Source: an uncultured Pseudohongiella sp.
GTDB lineage: Bacteria; Pseudomonadota; Gammaproteobacteria; Pseudomonadales; Pseudohongiellaceae
DNA: 47,198 nt
Reading direction: 5' to 3'
NCBI GenBank assembly: GCA_902597095.1
Contig: CACJWK010000019.1
Location: forward strand, 1-47,198
Below the pieces are notes generated by a model. That model did no database searches, was not told where the DNA came from, and worked only from the letters and a program-made list of their open reading frames with translations. The translations under genes and the position numbers were made by a program. This document shows, in pieces, positions 37,414-46,711 of this stretch. How positions within the stretch are numbered: the first letter of the stretch is position 1; every line of letters starts with the position of its first letter.

Positions 37414-38229
37414 CTACTTTTCCAGATCGCGTTCAGCGCGGGCCTTGTAAGCATCTTCGAACCGCTCATGCAGGCGCCGCATCCCGCCCAACCAGCGATC
37501 ATAGTCTTCTGTCTTGCGGCGCATGTAGGTCAGCACCTCAGGGTGAGGCAACACCAGAAATCGCTCTTCTGCGAGCGTTTCAACCACAGTATCCGCCAGC
37601 TGTTCGGGTTCTAACATCCCGTCGAGCCCCGCAACACCGCCCCCTTCTGAACCCGCGGTCATTGCGGTTCTGACGGCTTGCGGACAGAGGGCTGAAACTT
37701 TAATGCCGCGCTTGCCGTAAGTAATTGAGAGCCACTCCGCGAATCCGATCGCCGCATGTTTCGTCACAGAATAGGGGGCGGAGCCTACCTGGCTGAGCAA
37801 TCCAGCGGCAGAGGACGTGTTCAGCAGATAACCCTCGCCTCGATCTAACATGCTGGGCAAGACTGCGCGAGCCGCAAAGACGTGGGACATAACATTAACA
37901 TCCCAGATTTTTTGCCAGGCCTCGATTGATACTTCTTCTCCGCCAGCAGTAAAGATGCCGGCATTAGCACAGAATAGATCTATCTTTTTGAACCGCTTGA
38001 GGACCTCTTGCACCAGCTTGTTGACAGACTCTTCATTTCCAACATCGCAAGGCACACCCATAACCTCCGAGTCGTCTCCAAGCACAGCCATAGTTTCCGC
38101 CATACCAACTGCATCGATATCTGAAACCACAACAGCACTTGCAGACTCCCTCACAAACCGTTCACACAATGCTCTGCCGATTCCACTCGCTGCGCCAGTT
38201 ACTACAATAACTTTACCTTTTATATCCAT
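37414..38229 (-). CDS. Short-chain dehydrogenase/reductase
   Basis: This 271-residue SDR has the NAD(P)-binding TGAASGIGRALCERF at the N-terminus, NAG (CANAGIFTAGG), the catalytic serine in LNTSSAAG and the YSVTKHA tyrosine/lysine pair. The N-terminal acidic position after the second strand (VVVSDID) suggests NAD rather than NADP. The substrate is unknown. AAGAGAAGAA upstream of the ATG is a fair binding site. It heads a minus-strand run with the alpha/beta hydrolase and DUF6265 genes. Confidence 0.88.
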   Translation of the reverse strand: MDIKGKVIVVTGAASGIGRALCERFVRESASAVVVSDIDAVGMAETMAVLGDDSEVMGVPCDVGNEESVNKLVQEVLKRFKKIDLFCANAGIFTAGGEEVSIEAWQKIWDVNVMSHVFAARAVLPSMLDRGEGYLLNTSSAAGLLSQVGSAPYSVTKHAAIGFAEWLSITYGKRGIKVSALCPQAVRTAMTAGSEGGGVAGLDGMLEPEQLADTVVETLAEERFLVLPHPEVLTYMRRKTEDYDRWLGGMRRLHERFEDAYKARAERDLEK

Positions 38230-38259
38230 GCTTTCTTCTCTTTATCCCCGCATTTTAAT

Positions 38260-38302
38260 GCGAAACGCTCGTCGCTTCTTCACGCGGAACGCCCGTCGCT
38301 TC
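38260..38302. repeat. Two-copy 19-nt direct repeat
   Basis: GCGAAACGCTCGTCGCTTC (38260-38278) recurs with two changes as GCGGAACGCCCGTCGCTTC (38284-38302), giving a 24-nt period. It lies between the SDR gene and the pqq operon, near where the base composition changes. Confidence 0.6.
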
Positions 38303-38387
38303 GAGGTATGGTTGTAGTGGCAGAGGGGACTGTAAACGTTCTCGCCCGATCTAAACAAAGAAAGTAGCTCTGCAACACTCCAAACCC

Positions 38388-38410
38388 AACAAAGCTGCTA
38401 TAGCTTTGTT
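38388..38410 (-). terminator. Candidate end-of-operon hairpin after pqqC
   Basis: A 9-bp perfect stem (AACAAAGCT/AGCTTTGTT) with a 5-nt loop begins at the pqqC stop. On the minus strand it is followed by GGGUUUGG, a weak U-run. Confidence 0.4.
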
Positions 38411-39126
38411 TACACTTCACAACAATGAAATGGCGGCTCATTGTATGTATAAGCTAGATGCATGGAATCGAGCATCGACCAAAGAACATCCAGCTTGAAT
38501 TGCAAAAGACCAAGTGCGTGTTCCTGCTGTTCTCTGGATTTGAAATGGTTAAGCGTTATATCTAATCCATGCTGCACATCACGCCGCGCCTCTGACAATC
38601 TTTTCCTGAAATACTTGTAGCCTTCTACATCTATCCAAGTGTAGTGACTTGGCCATGACTCCAGGCGTGATTTATGGATTTCAGGAGCGAACAATTCGGT
38701 AAGAGAAGAACATGCCGCTTCCTGCCATGAGGCATTTCGCGCGAAGTTTAAATAAGCATCACAAGCAAATCTAACGCCCGGAAGTACCAACTCCTGTGAG
38801 TTAATCTGATCTCTTGTCAATCCAACGGCTTCTCCTAATCGAAGCCACGCTTCAATGCCTCCTTCCTGGCCTTCAACACCATCATGGTCTAGGATCCTTT
38901 GAACCCATTCACGTCGAATATCCCGATCAGGACAATTAGCCATTATTGCGGCATCTTTAATAGGTATCGTTACCTGATAATAAAAACGATTCGCGACCCA
39001 ACCCTGAATTTGTTCGCGCGTACTTAATCCACCATTCATAGCAACATGGAAAGGATGGTGTATGTGATAAAGCTTCCCTTTATTTCGGAGTTTCCCCTCA
39101 AATTCTTCTTTTGTCCAAGCATGCAT
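38410..39126 (-). CDS. pqqC: PqqC, pyrroloquinoline quinone synthase
   Basis: This protein of about 238 residues catalyses the last step of PQQ synthesis, the ring closure and eight-electron oxidation of AHQQ by O2 without a metal. It begins [13 protein letters not shown], typical of PqqC. It keeps the signature [18 protein letters not shown] (the YYQ contact), [20 protein letters not shown] and [22 protein letters not shown], the substrate-binding Arg/Tyr/His residues. The frame opens at a GTG (39135); the ATG at 39126 has a better-spaced AGG. It sits last in the cluster, 16 nt after pqqE, unlike the usual ABCDE order. Confidence 0.93.
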   Translation of the reverse strand: MHAWTKEEFEGKLRNKGKLYHIHHPFHVAMNGGLSTREQIQGWVANRFYYQVTIPIKDAAIMANCPDRDIRREWVQRILDHDGVEGQEGGIEAWLRLGEAVGLTRDQINSQELVLPGVRFACDAYLNFARNASWQEAACSSLTELFAPEIHKSRLESWPSHYTWIDVEGYKYFRKRLSEARRDVQHGLDITLNHFKSREQQEHALGLLQFKLDVLWSMLDSMHLAYTYNEPPFHCCEV

Positions 39127-39142
39127 CTGTTTCACTACCTAA

Positions 39143-40267
39143 CTACTCCGTAAGGAATTGCTTAGCATTCTTCATGTTCCTGAAAAGCAACGGCACTGGC
39201 TCCTCCGGATTGAACGGACGCTGCGCTTTTTCAGTAATAGATCTTACCTTATCGTGATGAGGGGATAGGCTGCATACCGGATCTGCATTAGCAGCATCAC
39301 CCGTTAGCATGAGGGCTTGACATCTACAGCCCCCAAGATCTTGTTCCTTCTCCGGGCAGCTCGCACACGGCTCTACCATCCATTCCGTGCCTCGAAACTT
39401 GTTAAAAAGATCTGAGGAATGCCAGATCTCATCAAGAGCTTGCTTTCTGACATTCGGAAACGCTACTCCCGGTATCATCTTTGCAGCATGACATGGCAGA
39501 ACGTCTCCCTCAGGAGTAACGTTCATCAACGTAGTCGCCCAGCCGTTGCTACATTTTTTTGGTCTATCGTCATAGTAGTCAGGCGCAACAAAGAATATAT
39601 CCATAGAGCCGGTATGCTTTTGCCTAAATTCATTTGTAGCTAATTCTGCTTGCTCCAGCTGAGCCTTGCTTGGAAGTAGATGCTCCTGGTTATGCTTGGC
39701 CCAACCGTAATATTGCGTATTAGCCAATTCAACGAACTCAGCTCCTAGCTCTTCGGCCATTGTCAAAAACTGAGTGACTTGATGAAGATTATGGCGATGT
39801 AATACAAAATTTAGCCCCAGTGGTAGTCCCTGGCGAATGACTTCTCGAGTCATGGTCATTTTCTGCTTGAAACTGTCTGTCCCACCAAATCGCTTATTGG
39901 TAGCTTCGTCGGCACCCTGGAATGATATCTGTATGTGCCCGAGACCAGCCTCTTTAAATTCAGCGATCTTTTCTGCGTCCAACCCTATTGCAGAGGTTAT
40001 CAGGTTTGTGTAAAAACCGAGACGATTAGCTTCTCGCAGCAAATCAACCAAGTCTTGGCGCAACAGCGGCTCGCCGCCAGAAAACCCAAGCTGTACGGCA
40101 CCCAGTTTTCGGGCCTGACTTAGGACTTTAAACCACTCCTCAGTGGATAGTTCTTGTTTTCGACTGGCCGATATTTGCAATGGATTGGAGCAATAGGGGC
40201 ATTGCACAGGACAAGCATATGTCAGCTCAGCCAACAGCCACATCGGTATGTACGTATCTTCAGACAT
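39143..40267 (-). CDS. pqqE: PqqE, radical SAM/SPASM enzyme
   Basis: This 374-residue enzyme links the Glu and Tyr side chains of PqqA by radical SAM chemistry, the first step of PQQ synthesis, with PqqD as peptide chaperone. The radical SAM cluster motif CPVQCPYC has cysteines at 19, 23 and 26. The C-terminal SPASM domain carries the auxiliary-cluster cysteines (CSNGW, PCHAAK, PCASCPEKE, CRC). It starts MSEDTYIPMWLLAEL, one base after the pqqD stop (TAAGATG), so translation is coupled. A longer open frame to 40348 is ignored. Confidence 0.95.
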   Translation of the reverse strand: MSEDTYIPMWLLAELTYACPVQCPYCSNPLQISASRKQELSTEEWFKVLSQARKLGAVQLGFSGGEPLLRQDLVDLLREANRLGFYTNLITSAIGLDAEKIAEFKEAGLGHIQISFQGADEATNKRFGGTDSFKQKMTMTREVIRQGLPLGLNFVLHRHNLHQVTQFLTMAEELGAEFVELANTQYYGWAKHNQEHLLPSKAQLEQAELATNEFRQKHTGSMDIFFVAPDYYDDRPKKCSNGWATTLMNVTPEGDVLPCHAAKMIPGVAFPNVRKQALDEIWHSSDLFNKFRGTEWMVEPCASCPEKEQDLGGCRCQALMLTGDAANADPVCSLSPHHDKVRSITEKAQRPFNPEEPVPLLFRNMKNAKQFLTE

Positions 40268-40268
40268 C

Positions 40269-40556
40269 TTAACTGTGAGCAGAGAGAATCCAGTCCTCAT
40301 TAAGAGCATCTTCCAAAAATGCTCGCACGTCGTCTTCCAGCCCATCAACTCCTGGAAAAGCTATTTTTAATTCTTCAACCAACTTACCTAGGGTTGTCGC
40401 TTGATGGCAACGCTCCAGGATCGCGGCGGCACTATCGCTCAGCTTTATTAACCCCTCAGGGAAAAGTAGTACATGACAGCCTTGCGCTTCCTCGAATTGA
40501 AGTCGATATTGCGGATTGATTTTGATTTCATCTATTTCAATATTCAGCTTGTGCAT
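40269..40556 (-). CDS. pqqD: PqqD, PqqA-binding chaperone
   Basis: This 95-residue protein binds the PqqA peptide and delivers it to PqqE. The conserved VLLFPEGLIKLSDSAAAIL and the C-terminal EDDVRAFLEDAL match the RRE (RiPP recognition element) fold. It lies 48 nt after pqqB and ends one base before the pqqE start. In the common order pqqC lies between B and D; here it does not. Confidence 0.92.
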   Translation of the reverse strand: MHKLNIEIDEIKINPQYRLQFEEAQGCHVLLFPEGLIKLSDSAAAILERCHQATTLGKLVEELKIAFPGVDGLEDDVRAFLEDALNEDWILSAHS

Positions 40557-40604
40557 AGTCGTAATAACACGATAGTGAGAAGTGTTGATATGCCTGAAAA
40601 AACG

Positions 40605-41519
40605 CTATAGCTCAACTTCCATTCCGTCATATGCCACCTCGATGCCCTCGGCGACGACTTTGAGTCTCTGTTCAGACTCCTCATTTAATATCGGATTTGT
40701 GTTGTTTATGTGTATCAGTATCTTACGCGGTTTCTTCATGGGACGTAAAACCTCTAACATGCCACCTGTGCCAGATTGAGGCAGATGACCCATGTCTGAT
40801 GCCAGCTTGTTGCCAAGCCCTACCTTTTTCATCTCGTTTTCTGACCAGAATGTCCCATCTACAAGCAGACAATCGGATTCACTCATTAGCCGGCGGGTGT
40901 CATCGGTAATTTCCCCCAAACCAGGGGCGTAAAAAACTGATTTCCCTGTGCTCACCTCAACTATCTTAATCCCAATGTTATCTCCGATATGCGCATCGTT
41001 TCGATGTGGCGAGTATGGTGGCGCTTTACCTGTGACTGGTATCGCTGTAAAACTGAGTCCATCTATCGTATCCACAGCAAAGCTCTCTCCGGAAAGTGGA
41101 ATTCTGTGCCGATCAACACCACCATCCCAGTGTTTCAGCATGTTGAATAGTGGAAATCCAGTTGTCAGATCTTCAAAAACCATATCACTGCAATAAACCT
41201 GATGTGGACAGCCTTCCCTCAGCATGAGCAGCCCTGTAGTGTGATCGATTTGGCTATCCATGAAAACGATACCTTTGATAGCGGTATCCCTGATGGCCCT
41301 TGCTGGCTGCAAAGCCGGAAAGGCTGCTAGCTGAGCTAGAAGATCGGGGGAGGTGTTAAAAAGGACCCAATTCACTTCGTCTGAACTGACGGCAATGGAA
41401 GACTGGGTCCGCGGGATCGCTTTTATTTTACCCGTACGAACGCCAAAACAATTTTCGCAGTTGCAATTCCACTGAGGGAAGCCACCACCAGCTGCAGAAC
41501 CTAAAACCCTTACTAACAT
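40605..41519 (-). CDS. pqqB: PqqB, metallo-beta-lactamase-fold hydroxylase
   Basis: This 304-residue protein of the PqqB family hydroxylates the tyrosine-derived ring of the PQQ intermediate. The N-terminus has [18 protein letters not shown], with the cysteine set that binds zinc, and [14 protein letters not shown] carries the MBL-fold metal ligands. The start ATG at 41519 has only a weak binding site, but length and start match the family. A strong hairpin lies between it and pqqA, so pqqB is likely expressed at a lower level. Confidence 0.93.
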   Translation of the reverse strand: MLVRVLGSAAGGGFPQWNCNCENCFGVRTGKIKAIPRTQSSIAVSSDEVNWVLFNTSPDLLAQLAAFPALQPARAIRDTAIKGIVFMDSQIDHTTGLLMLREGCPHQVYCSDMVFEDLTTGFPLFNMLKHWDGGVDRHRIPLSGESFAVDTIDGLSFTAIPVTGKAPPYSPHRNDAHIGDNIGIKIVEVSTGKSVFYAPGLGEITDDTRRLMSESDCLLVDGTFWSENEMKKVGLGNKLASDMGHLPQSGTGGMLEVLRPMKKPRKILIHINNTNPILNEESEQRLKVVAEGIEVAYDGMEVEL

Positions 41520-41580
41520 TACATTGGATTCTTATGCGTAATCTAACCTTATCGATATGGGGTATTAATCGTCAGAAACA

Positions 41581-41607
41581 AAAACGCCAGACTGAGTCTG
41601 GCGTTTT
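41581..41607 (-). terminator. Terminator/attenuator between pqqA and pqqB
   Basis: A perfect 13-bp inverted repeat (AAAACGCCAGACT with its complement around one base) is followed on the minus strand by a U-run (GTTTTTGTTTC). It lies 68 nt after the pqqA stop and 62 nt before the pqqB start. It should let most transcripts end after pqqA, with partial read-through to pqqBDEC. Confidence 0.88.
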
Positions 41608-41674
41608 CTCGGAGTGAACAACTAGGCACCGTAGGGTGCACAGTCAATTCTCGCTCCGATGCAATCCGAAAACC

Positions 41675-41746
41675 TTAGACGGACTTGAAGTACATAGTGA
41701 CTTCAAAACCTAAGCGGATTTTTTGATAAGAAGGCTTAGTCCACAT
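41675..41746 (-). CDS. pqqA: PqqA, PQQ precursor peptide
   Basis: This 23-residue peptide, [20 protein letters not shown] followed by KSV, is the precursor of PQQ. It has the required Glu-x-x-x-Tyr core (Glu 15, Tyr 19) inside the usual GFEVTMY context. The ATG at 41744-41746 has GGGAGAG 7 nt upstream, a strong site. It is too short for most gene callers. It lies 156 nt upstream of pqqB with a terminator hairpin between, the usual arrangement for high expression of the precursor. Confidence 0.96.
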   Translation of the reverse strand: MWTKPSYQKIRLGFEVTMYFKSV

Positions 41747-41995
41747 ACTAATCTCTCCCAACGTTGAGTTTCATCAATTAATTGAATGCTCAAATTTCGA
41801 GCTCCTTGAGACTAGCATAGTCTGAGTGGTCGTGGCCAGTCATATTAGGCTTTCTTCATGCCATTGCCGACCGGCCAAAAAAGATGTGGCGCACAATGAT
41901 GAGAACAAAGATCTATGCTACGTCAGCGGGAGAACAGATTATTAGGGCGTGTTATAAGTTTCGAAAATTCATAAGTAATTGTTTTATATGGCAAT

Positions 41996-43981
41996 TTAAA
42001 AATATTCAAGGTAAAATTCCAATTCAGCATTTAAGGCTCGTATTTGATTTTTACTCTGTCTGAATCCATGCCCCTCATCTGAGAAGGTGAGGTAAGTCAC
42101 CTCAGTCCCCTGACGTTTCAACTTGTCACAAATTAACTCAGCCTGAGATGGGGGTACAACCTTATCTTCCAAGCCTTGGAGCAACAGAAGAGGCGCAGAG
42201 ATATTCCTGATCTTGTTGATGGGCGACCGCTCAATATATCGACTCTTTGTCTCGGGCAGAGGGCCAATTAAGCTATCGAGATAGTGCGCCTCAAATTTAT
42301 GAGTCTCTTGAGCAAGGATTTCTAAATCACTTATTCCGTAGTAACTGGCCCCTGCCGAAAATAAATCGGAATTTGCCAAACATGCCATGACGGAGTAACC
42401 GCCGGCACTACCACCCCGGATTGCAATTCGATCAGGAGCGACAAAACCCTCGTCAATCAAGTGCCTCACGCCGTTTTCAATGTCCTCGATATCGACTACT
42501 CCCCAATTTTGATAAAGCCGATGGCGATATTGCCTTCCCCACCCAGTGCTTCCGCGGTGATTTACATCAAGATAAGCGAAGCCGCGACTTGTCCAAAACT
42601 GAACTTTAAGATTTAACACGGCTCGAGCAGCACTAGTGGGACCACCATGAACGCCCACGATTAGAGGAGGCTTATTTTCGCCTTCAGTTCGCAAGCGAGA
42701 ATTAGTTGGCGGATAAAAAAACGCATAAGCTTTTTCATTTTCGCCAGTATCAAATTCCATGTTTGATGGACGACTTATCGACGCATGCGTGAGTTTCGTT
42801 GCAGTTCCGATTAAACGCTCTGGAATTATTTCCCTGCCATCTCGTGATCCTGACGGTAAAGCTACTGAATACACCCCTGGAAGTTCAGTCGAAGTGGCTC
42901 CACAAAAATATAATGTTTCGCCGGAGACAGACAAACATTCGATATGCCCAAAACCATCAAGTATCGTTTCGTAGCTACGTCCCCCTTGAGGCGTCGTTTG
43001 TGCAACCTCCGCATCAATATGCAATACCGACCAATGACCTTCGGAACAAATGCTCACCGCAATCGATCCATCTACCCCGAAATCATAATTGTATTTACCA
43101 AGTTGCCATTGAGCTGAACATGCTTCAGCGCGGATAGGACAGACATTTACGGGCTCAGCGCTGTCAGTGAAACAGTTCAGATCATACCTATAAATATTCC
43201 ACCAACCTGACCAATCAGCGATTACATACAATTGCCGGTCACCATGAAATCGGGGCTGTAATATTGAAGCGGGGCAAGGGCCCGGCATGTGGGTTACGTG
43301 TGAGAAGTAGCCTTCGTCAGTCAATGACGCAACTCCGAGGGTAGTGATATCCCAAGGCATATTCGGATGATCCCACCATATGAAGGCAAGCGTGCAAGCA
43401 TCGGCAGACAAAGTAGGGGAAGATACGAAATCTGATTCAGAAAACAATACTTCACCGTCAGTAACGCTTGCGGCCCCGATAGGCAAAGATACGATGCAAT
43501 TCGACACCCTTGAAGCAGCAGACTCAAGTGAACCCTGACCACCATGATCTTCCCTCACACAAATAAGGCGATCCCTTTTTGAGTCGTAGATGAAGTCAGC
43601 ATACCTAAATCCGCTATTCGGGGTTGTGATCAACCTGGCTTCAGCCTTTTGATCTGCACCGAACCCTACTTTCTCGATAGGCTGACAGTAGACGGCTTGG
43701 TCAGCGTAATTCACAAAATAAACGTGATTTTTAACTACGATGTACGGTTTACCACCGTACTCATGCACTTTGGTCCTAACGTTGAAACGGGAGGAGGTAA
43801 CCCGTCTTGGCTTCTCTCGATCTGTTTTCAACCAGACTGCCATTCGGCTTAGGTCACCATCAATACAGTTAGTGAAAAATAACCCTTTCCCCGTCAACTG
43901 AATATGGCCTATTTCTTCGGAATTATTGGTAGCCTCTTCAGCAGTAATGACTTTGTGAGACGGCTGGTTTGAAAGGTTCAT
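41996..43981 (-). CDS. S9-family prolyl-oligopeptidase-like peptidase
   Basis: This 661-residue serine peptidase has an N-terminal seven-bladed beta-propeller (about 1-390) and a C-terminal alpha/beta-hydrolase domain. The nucleophile is GGSAGGY, the aspartate is in LEDKVVPPSQAE and the histidine in DEGHGFR. It has no signal peptide. The closest role I can suggest comes from Pseudomonas, where an S9 peptidase (PqqH/PqqM) is encoded with the pqq genes and is thought to process the PqqA product. Here it lies directly upstream of pqqA on the same strand, 249 nt apart. No M16 protease (PqqF/G) is in the window. Role inferred from context. Confidence 0.85.
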   Translation of the reverse strand: MNLSNQPSHKVITAEEATNNSEEIGHIQLTGKGLFFTNCIDGDLSRMAVWLKTDREKPRRVTSSRFNVRTKVHEYGGKPYIVVKNHVYFVNYADQAVYCQPIEKVGFGADQKAEARLITTPNSGFRYADFIYDSKRDRLICVREDHGGQGSLESAASRVSNCIVSLPIGAASVTDGEVLFSESDFVSSPTLSADACTLAFIWWDHPNMPWDITTLGVASLTDEGYFSHVTHMPGPCPASILQPRFHGDRQLYVIADWSGWWNIYRYDLNCFTDSAEPVNVCPIRAEACSAQWQLGKYNYDFGVDGSIAVSICSEGHWSVLHIDAEVAQTTPQGGRSYETILDGFGHIECLSVSGETLYFCGATSTELPGVYSVALPSGSRDGREIIPERLIGTATKLTHASISRPSNMEFDTGENEKAYAFFYPPTNSRLRTEGENKPPLIVGVHGGPTSAARAVLNLKVQFWTSRGFAYLDVNHRGSTGWGRQYRHRLYQNWGVVDIEDIENGVRHLIDEGFVAPDRIAIRGGSAGGYSVMACLANSDLFSAGASYYGISDLEILAQETHKFEAHYLDSLIGPLPETKSRYIERSPINKIRNISAPLLLLQGLEDKVVPPSQAELICDKLKRQGTEVTYLTFSDEGHGFRQSKNQIRALNAELEFYLEYF

Positions 43982-44005
43982 GGATCTGTAAAAATTTCCG
44001 TAGAT

Positions 44006-45385
44006 TTATGCTTTTCTGTTAAGAGACCAGACAAAAATAAACCCCGATAAAGAAAGACATGCCGCAAAGAAGAAAGCTGTCTGGATAGCTGGGGATAAAA
44101 GCGGAATATCCTCTTGCGTAATTCCAGCTCCTCCAATTCGCACTGCAAAAACAAGTGTAACAATAGCAGTGCTGGAAAGTTGGCCCAGTATGCGAGTAGT
44201 AGACGTCGCGGAAGAAGCCAATCCAAGATCTCGACTGTCTACCGAACCCATTAAAAGTGTAGCGTTTGGCGTCGAGAACAGACTAAAGCCAAGACCCGTA
44301 ATGGCAAGTGCTACCGCTGTAAGCGCTAGTGAGGACGCAGCATTATGAAATGCTAGAAAAAAAAGACCGATTGTTGTGAGCAACATACCCATCCGAGCGT
44401 ATCGCCCAGCGTTGCGGTGATCGAACTCGCGACCAACTAAGGGAGTGCAAATCGCCATGACCGTCGGCTGGATCACCATAATCATTGCTGCAGGAATCAG
44501 CGACATATCTTTGAAATACTGTAGATGCAGGCTTATCAACATTACATTCATGAAGGTTGCTCCATACATAATCAGCGAAGCAACACAGCAGGATAAAAAA
44601 GTCCGATTTGTACGAAAAAGCGACAGATCCCAGAGGGGAAAATCTTTTGATGCCTCAAACTTGAAAAACAAGTAACCGGAAACGCCAGACATAAAAATTA
44701 GCGCATATCCGAACGTTGATTGAATTACACTAACTCCGAGACAAAGCAGCCCTATCGAAAAAACGTATAGCACTGCACCGATGTAGTCGAATTCTCCAGG
44801 ATTCTCTGCTGACCACTCGGTCCGAATCCGAAAGGTCCCCACGTACAGTACAAGAAGTCCAACAGGCACTTGCAGATAAAAAACCGAGCGCCAGCCATAG
44901 TATTCGGTCATTATCCCACCGAGAAGCGGCCCCACAGCAAGACCCACGTAAATCAGCGAAATTAGCCAACTAATTGCCTGTCCACGGTTTTCCTTGGGGA
45001 ACACAGAGGAAATAAGTGCCATTTGCGTCGCGTAAAGCATTGCGGCACCAAATCCTTGCAGAAACCTCGCGAAAAGTAATTCAGAGCCATTCGAAGCCAT
45101 GCTGGCCAGTAACGAAGAAGCGACTACCGTACCGGCGCCGAGCAAGAAAATTTTTCTTCGACCCCACATGTCGGCCAAGCGCCCAAACACAAGAACAAAC
45201 ATGGAACTTGCCATTAGGAAGGCGGTTGGCACCCAGCTAAGCTCCAAGGCAGTTAACCTGATGTCTGCAGCGACCACCGGCAGAGCAGCATTGACAGAAG
45301 AAAGCATCACTGGCACTGAAAATGCGTTCGGAAGAACCATGCAGAGCAGTAGCCGCTGCTCCGCTGTGAGAGTGTATTTACTCAC
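44006..45385 (-). CDS. MFS transporter, DHA2-like
   Basis: This 459-residue membrane protein of the major facilitator superfamily has 12-14 hydrophobic segments. The conserved loop GRLADMWGRRKIF between helices 2 and 3 and the motif C-like GLAVGPLLGGIMTEYYGWRSVFYLQVPVGL fit the drug:H+ antiporter DHA2 group. The start is a GTG at 45385. It is 24 nt upstream of the S9 peptidase and probably in the same transcript, so it might export PQQ or a related product, or be unrelated. No substrate can be read from sequence. Confidence 0.85.
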   Translation of the reverse strand: MSKYTLTAEQRLLLCMVLPNAFSVPVMLSSVNAALPVVAADIRLTALELSWVPTAFLMASSMFVLVFGRLADMWGRRKIFLLGAGTVVASSLLASMASNGSELLFARFLQGFGAAMLYATQMALISSVFPKENRGQAISWLISLIYVGLAVGPLLGGIMTEYYGWRSVFYLQVPVGLLVLYVGTFRIRTEWSAENPGEFDYIGAVLYVFSIGLLCLGVSVIQSTFGYALIFMSGVSGYLFFKFEASKDFPLWDLSLFRTNRTFLSCCVASLIMYGATFMNVMLISLHLQYFKDMSLIPAAMIMVIQPTVMAICTPLVGREFDHRNAGRYARMGMLLTTIGLFFLAFHNAASSLALTAVALAITGLGFSLFSTPNATLLMGSVDSRDLGLASSATSTTRILGQLSSTAIVTLVFAVRIGGAGITQEDIPLLSPAIQTAFFFAACLSLSGFIFVWSLNRKA

Positions 45386-45463
45386 GAGAGGTTACAGACA
45401 AGGTCAACAATGGCTTGGCAGAGCATTACGTTCTTGTAAATCAACTAAGGTTGTATACATTTG

Positions 45464-46435
45464 TCAAGAAGCCGCACTCAGACGATCGGCTATTATCAGT
45501 TCTGCTTGTTGCATTATTTTGTCGATCAGGCCCTTTACAGTTGGCAGGTCGTTGATTAAACCAGCAACCATACCGCAAGACCAAACCCCTGCGTCTACTT
45601 GCCCCTCTTGCATGACTTTCGGATAAACTCCGGCTACCTCGGGAACAATGTCTTGAAACTTTATGTTTTCACCGAGCGCTGCCTCTTTCTCGAGAAGCCT
45701 TTCCGCCGCCGCATTGGACAGGACCCTCTCAGTGTTCCGCAATGGCCTCATTACAAGTTTTGTGTCCAATTCAGTGGCCGCAAGTAACGCCTCCTTTACA
45801 TTATCATGCACCGGAGCCTCCTGAGTTGCTATGAATCTGGTGCCGAGATTAATTCCTTCAGCACCAAATGCTAGAGCAGCAACTAAAGACCTTCCATCGG
45901 CCATTCCACCTGAGGCGACGAATGGTATTGTAAGCTCGTCTGCTGCCCTTGGAAGCAAGATGAAATTGGGAATATCATCTTCTCCAGGATGCCCACCACA
46001 TTCAAAACCATCGACCGATACAGCATCACATCCGATCTCCTGAGCCTTCAATGCATGCCTAACAGATGTGCATTTATGAATGACTTTGATATTGTTCTCT
46101 TGCAGCTTTGGTAACCACTTTTGGGGGTTGTTACCAGCGGTCTCCACCACTTTAACGTCCTGTTTTATAATTACATCAACGAGCCCGGCATAATCTGGCG
46201 GGTCAAGAGATGGGAGAAATGTTAAATTAACTCCGAATGGTTTATTTGTAAGGGTTTTGCATTTAACAATCTCTCTCTCAAGTTTCGCCGGTGTGCCTTG
46301 AGTAAGTGCTGTTATGATGCCCAGCCCGCCAGCATTTGATACTGCTGCTGCAAGTTCAGCAAATCCCACATAGTGCATGCCACCTTGAATTATTGGATGT
46401 TCAATATCGAGCAACTGAGTTATCTTTGTTTCCAT
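45464..46435 (-). CDS. Nitronate monooxygenase-like FMN enzyme
   Basis: This protein of about 323 residues belongs to the NPD/nitronate monooxygenase family (an FMN TIM barrel). The N-terminus METKITQLLDIEHPIIQGGM is followed by NAGGLGIITAL and the conserved FMN-binding VSVDGFECGGHPGEDD and IPFVASGGMADGRSLVAALAFGAEGINLGTRF. The ATG at 46435 starts the conserved domain; a longer frame to 46516 is ignored. It may detoxify nitronates or act as a related quinone or enoyl reductase. It is the first gene of the run leading to the pqq cluster. Confidence 0.86.
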   Translation of the reverse strand: METKITQLLDIEHPIIQGGMHYVGFAELAAAVSNAGGLGIITALTQGTPAKLEREIVKCKTLTNKPFGVNLTFLPSLDPPDYAGLVDVIIKQDVKVVETAGNNPQKWLPKLQENNIKVIHKCTSVRHALKAQEIGCDAVSVDGFECGGHPGEDDIPNFILLPRAADELTIPFVASGGMADGRSLVAALAFGAEGINLGTRFIATQEAPVHDNVKEALLAATELDTKLVMRPLRNTERVLSNAAAERLLEKEAALGENIKFQDIVPEVAGVYPKVMQEGQVDAGVWSCGMVAGLINDLPTVKGLIDKIMQQAELIIADRLSAAS

Positions 46436-46711
46436 GGTTAAAATGCCTTTTTTCGGTTGATGCTGTATGTTTAGATTTAGATTTAAGAACGATTGCCGAT
46501 CGATCATTTGAGCCACCCATGATCTGTTTCGCCCACCTATCAGGCAAACAAAGCGATTAAAATACGCTGACCACTAGTAGCCAGTGCGATCATGCTATTA
46601 AATACAACTGCGGCGCGGCTGCGGGTTACTGCTGTAGTGTTCACCTGTCAGTATTCCTTCGTAGGGCTGTTCCGACCCGAACACCGACCCTAGTTTACCA
46701 GAACCCATCTT

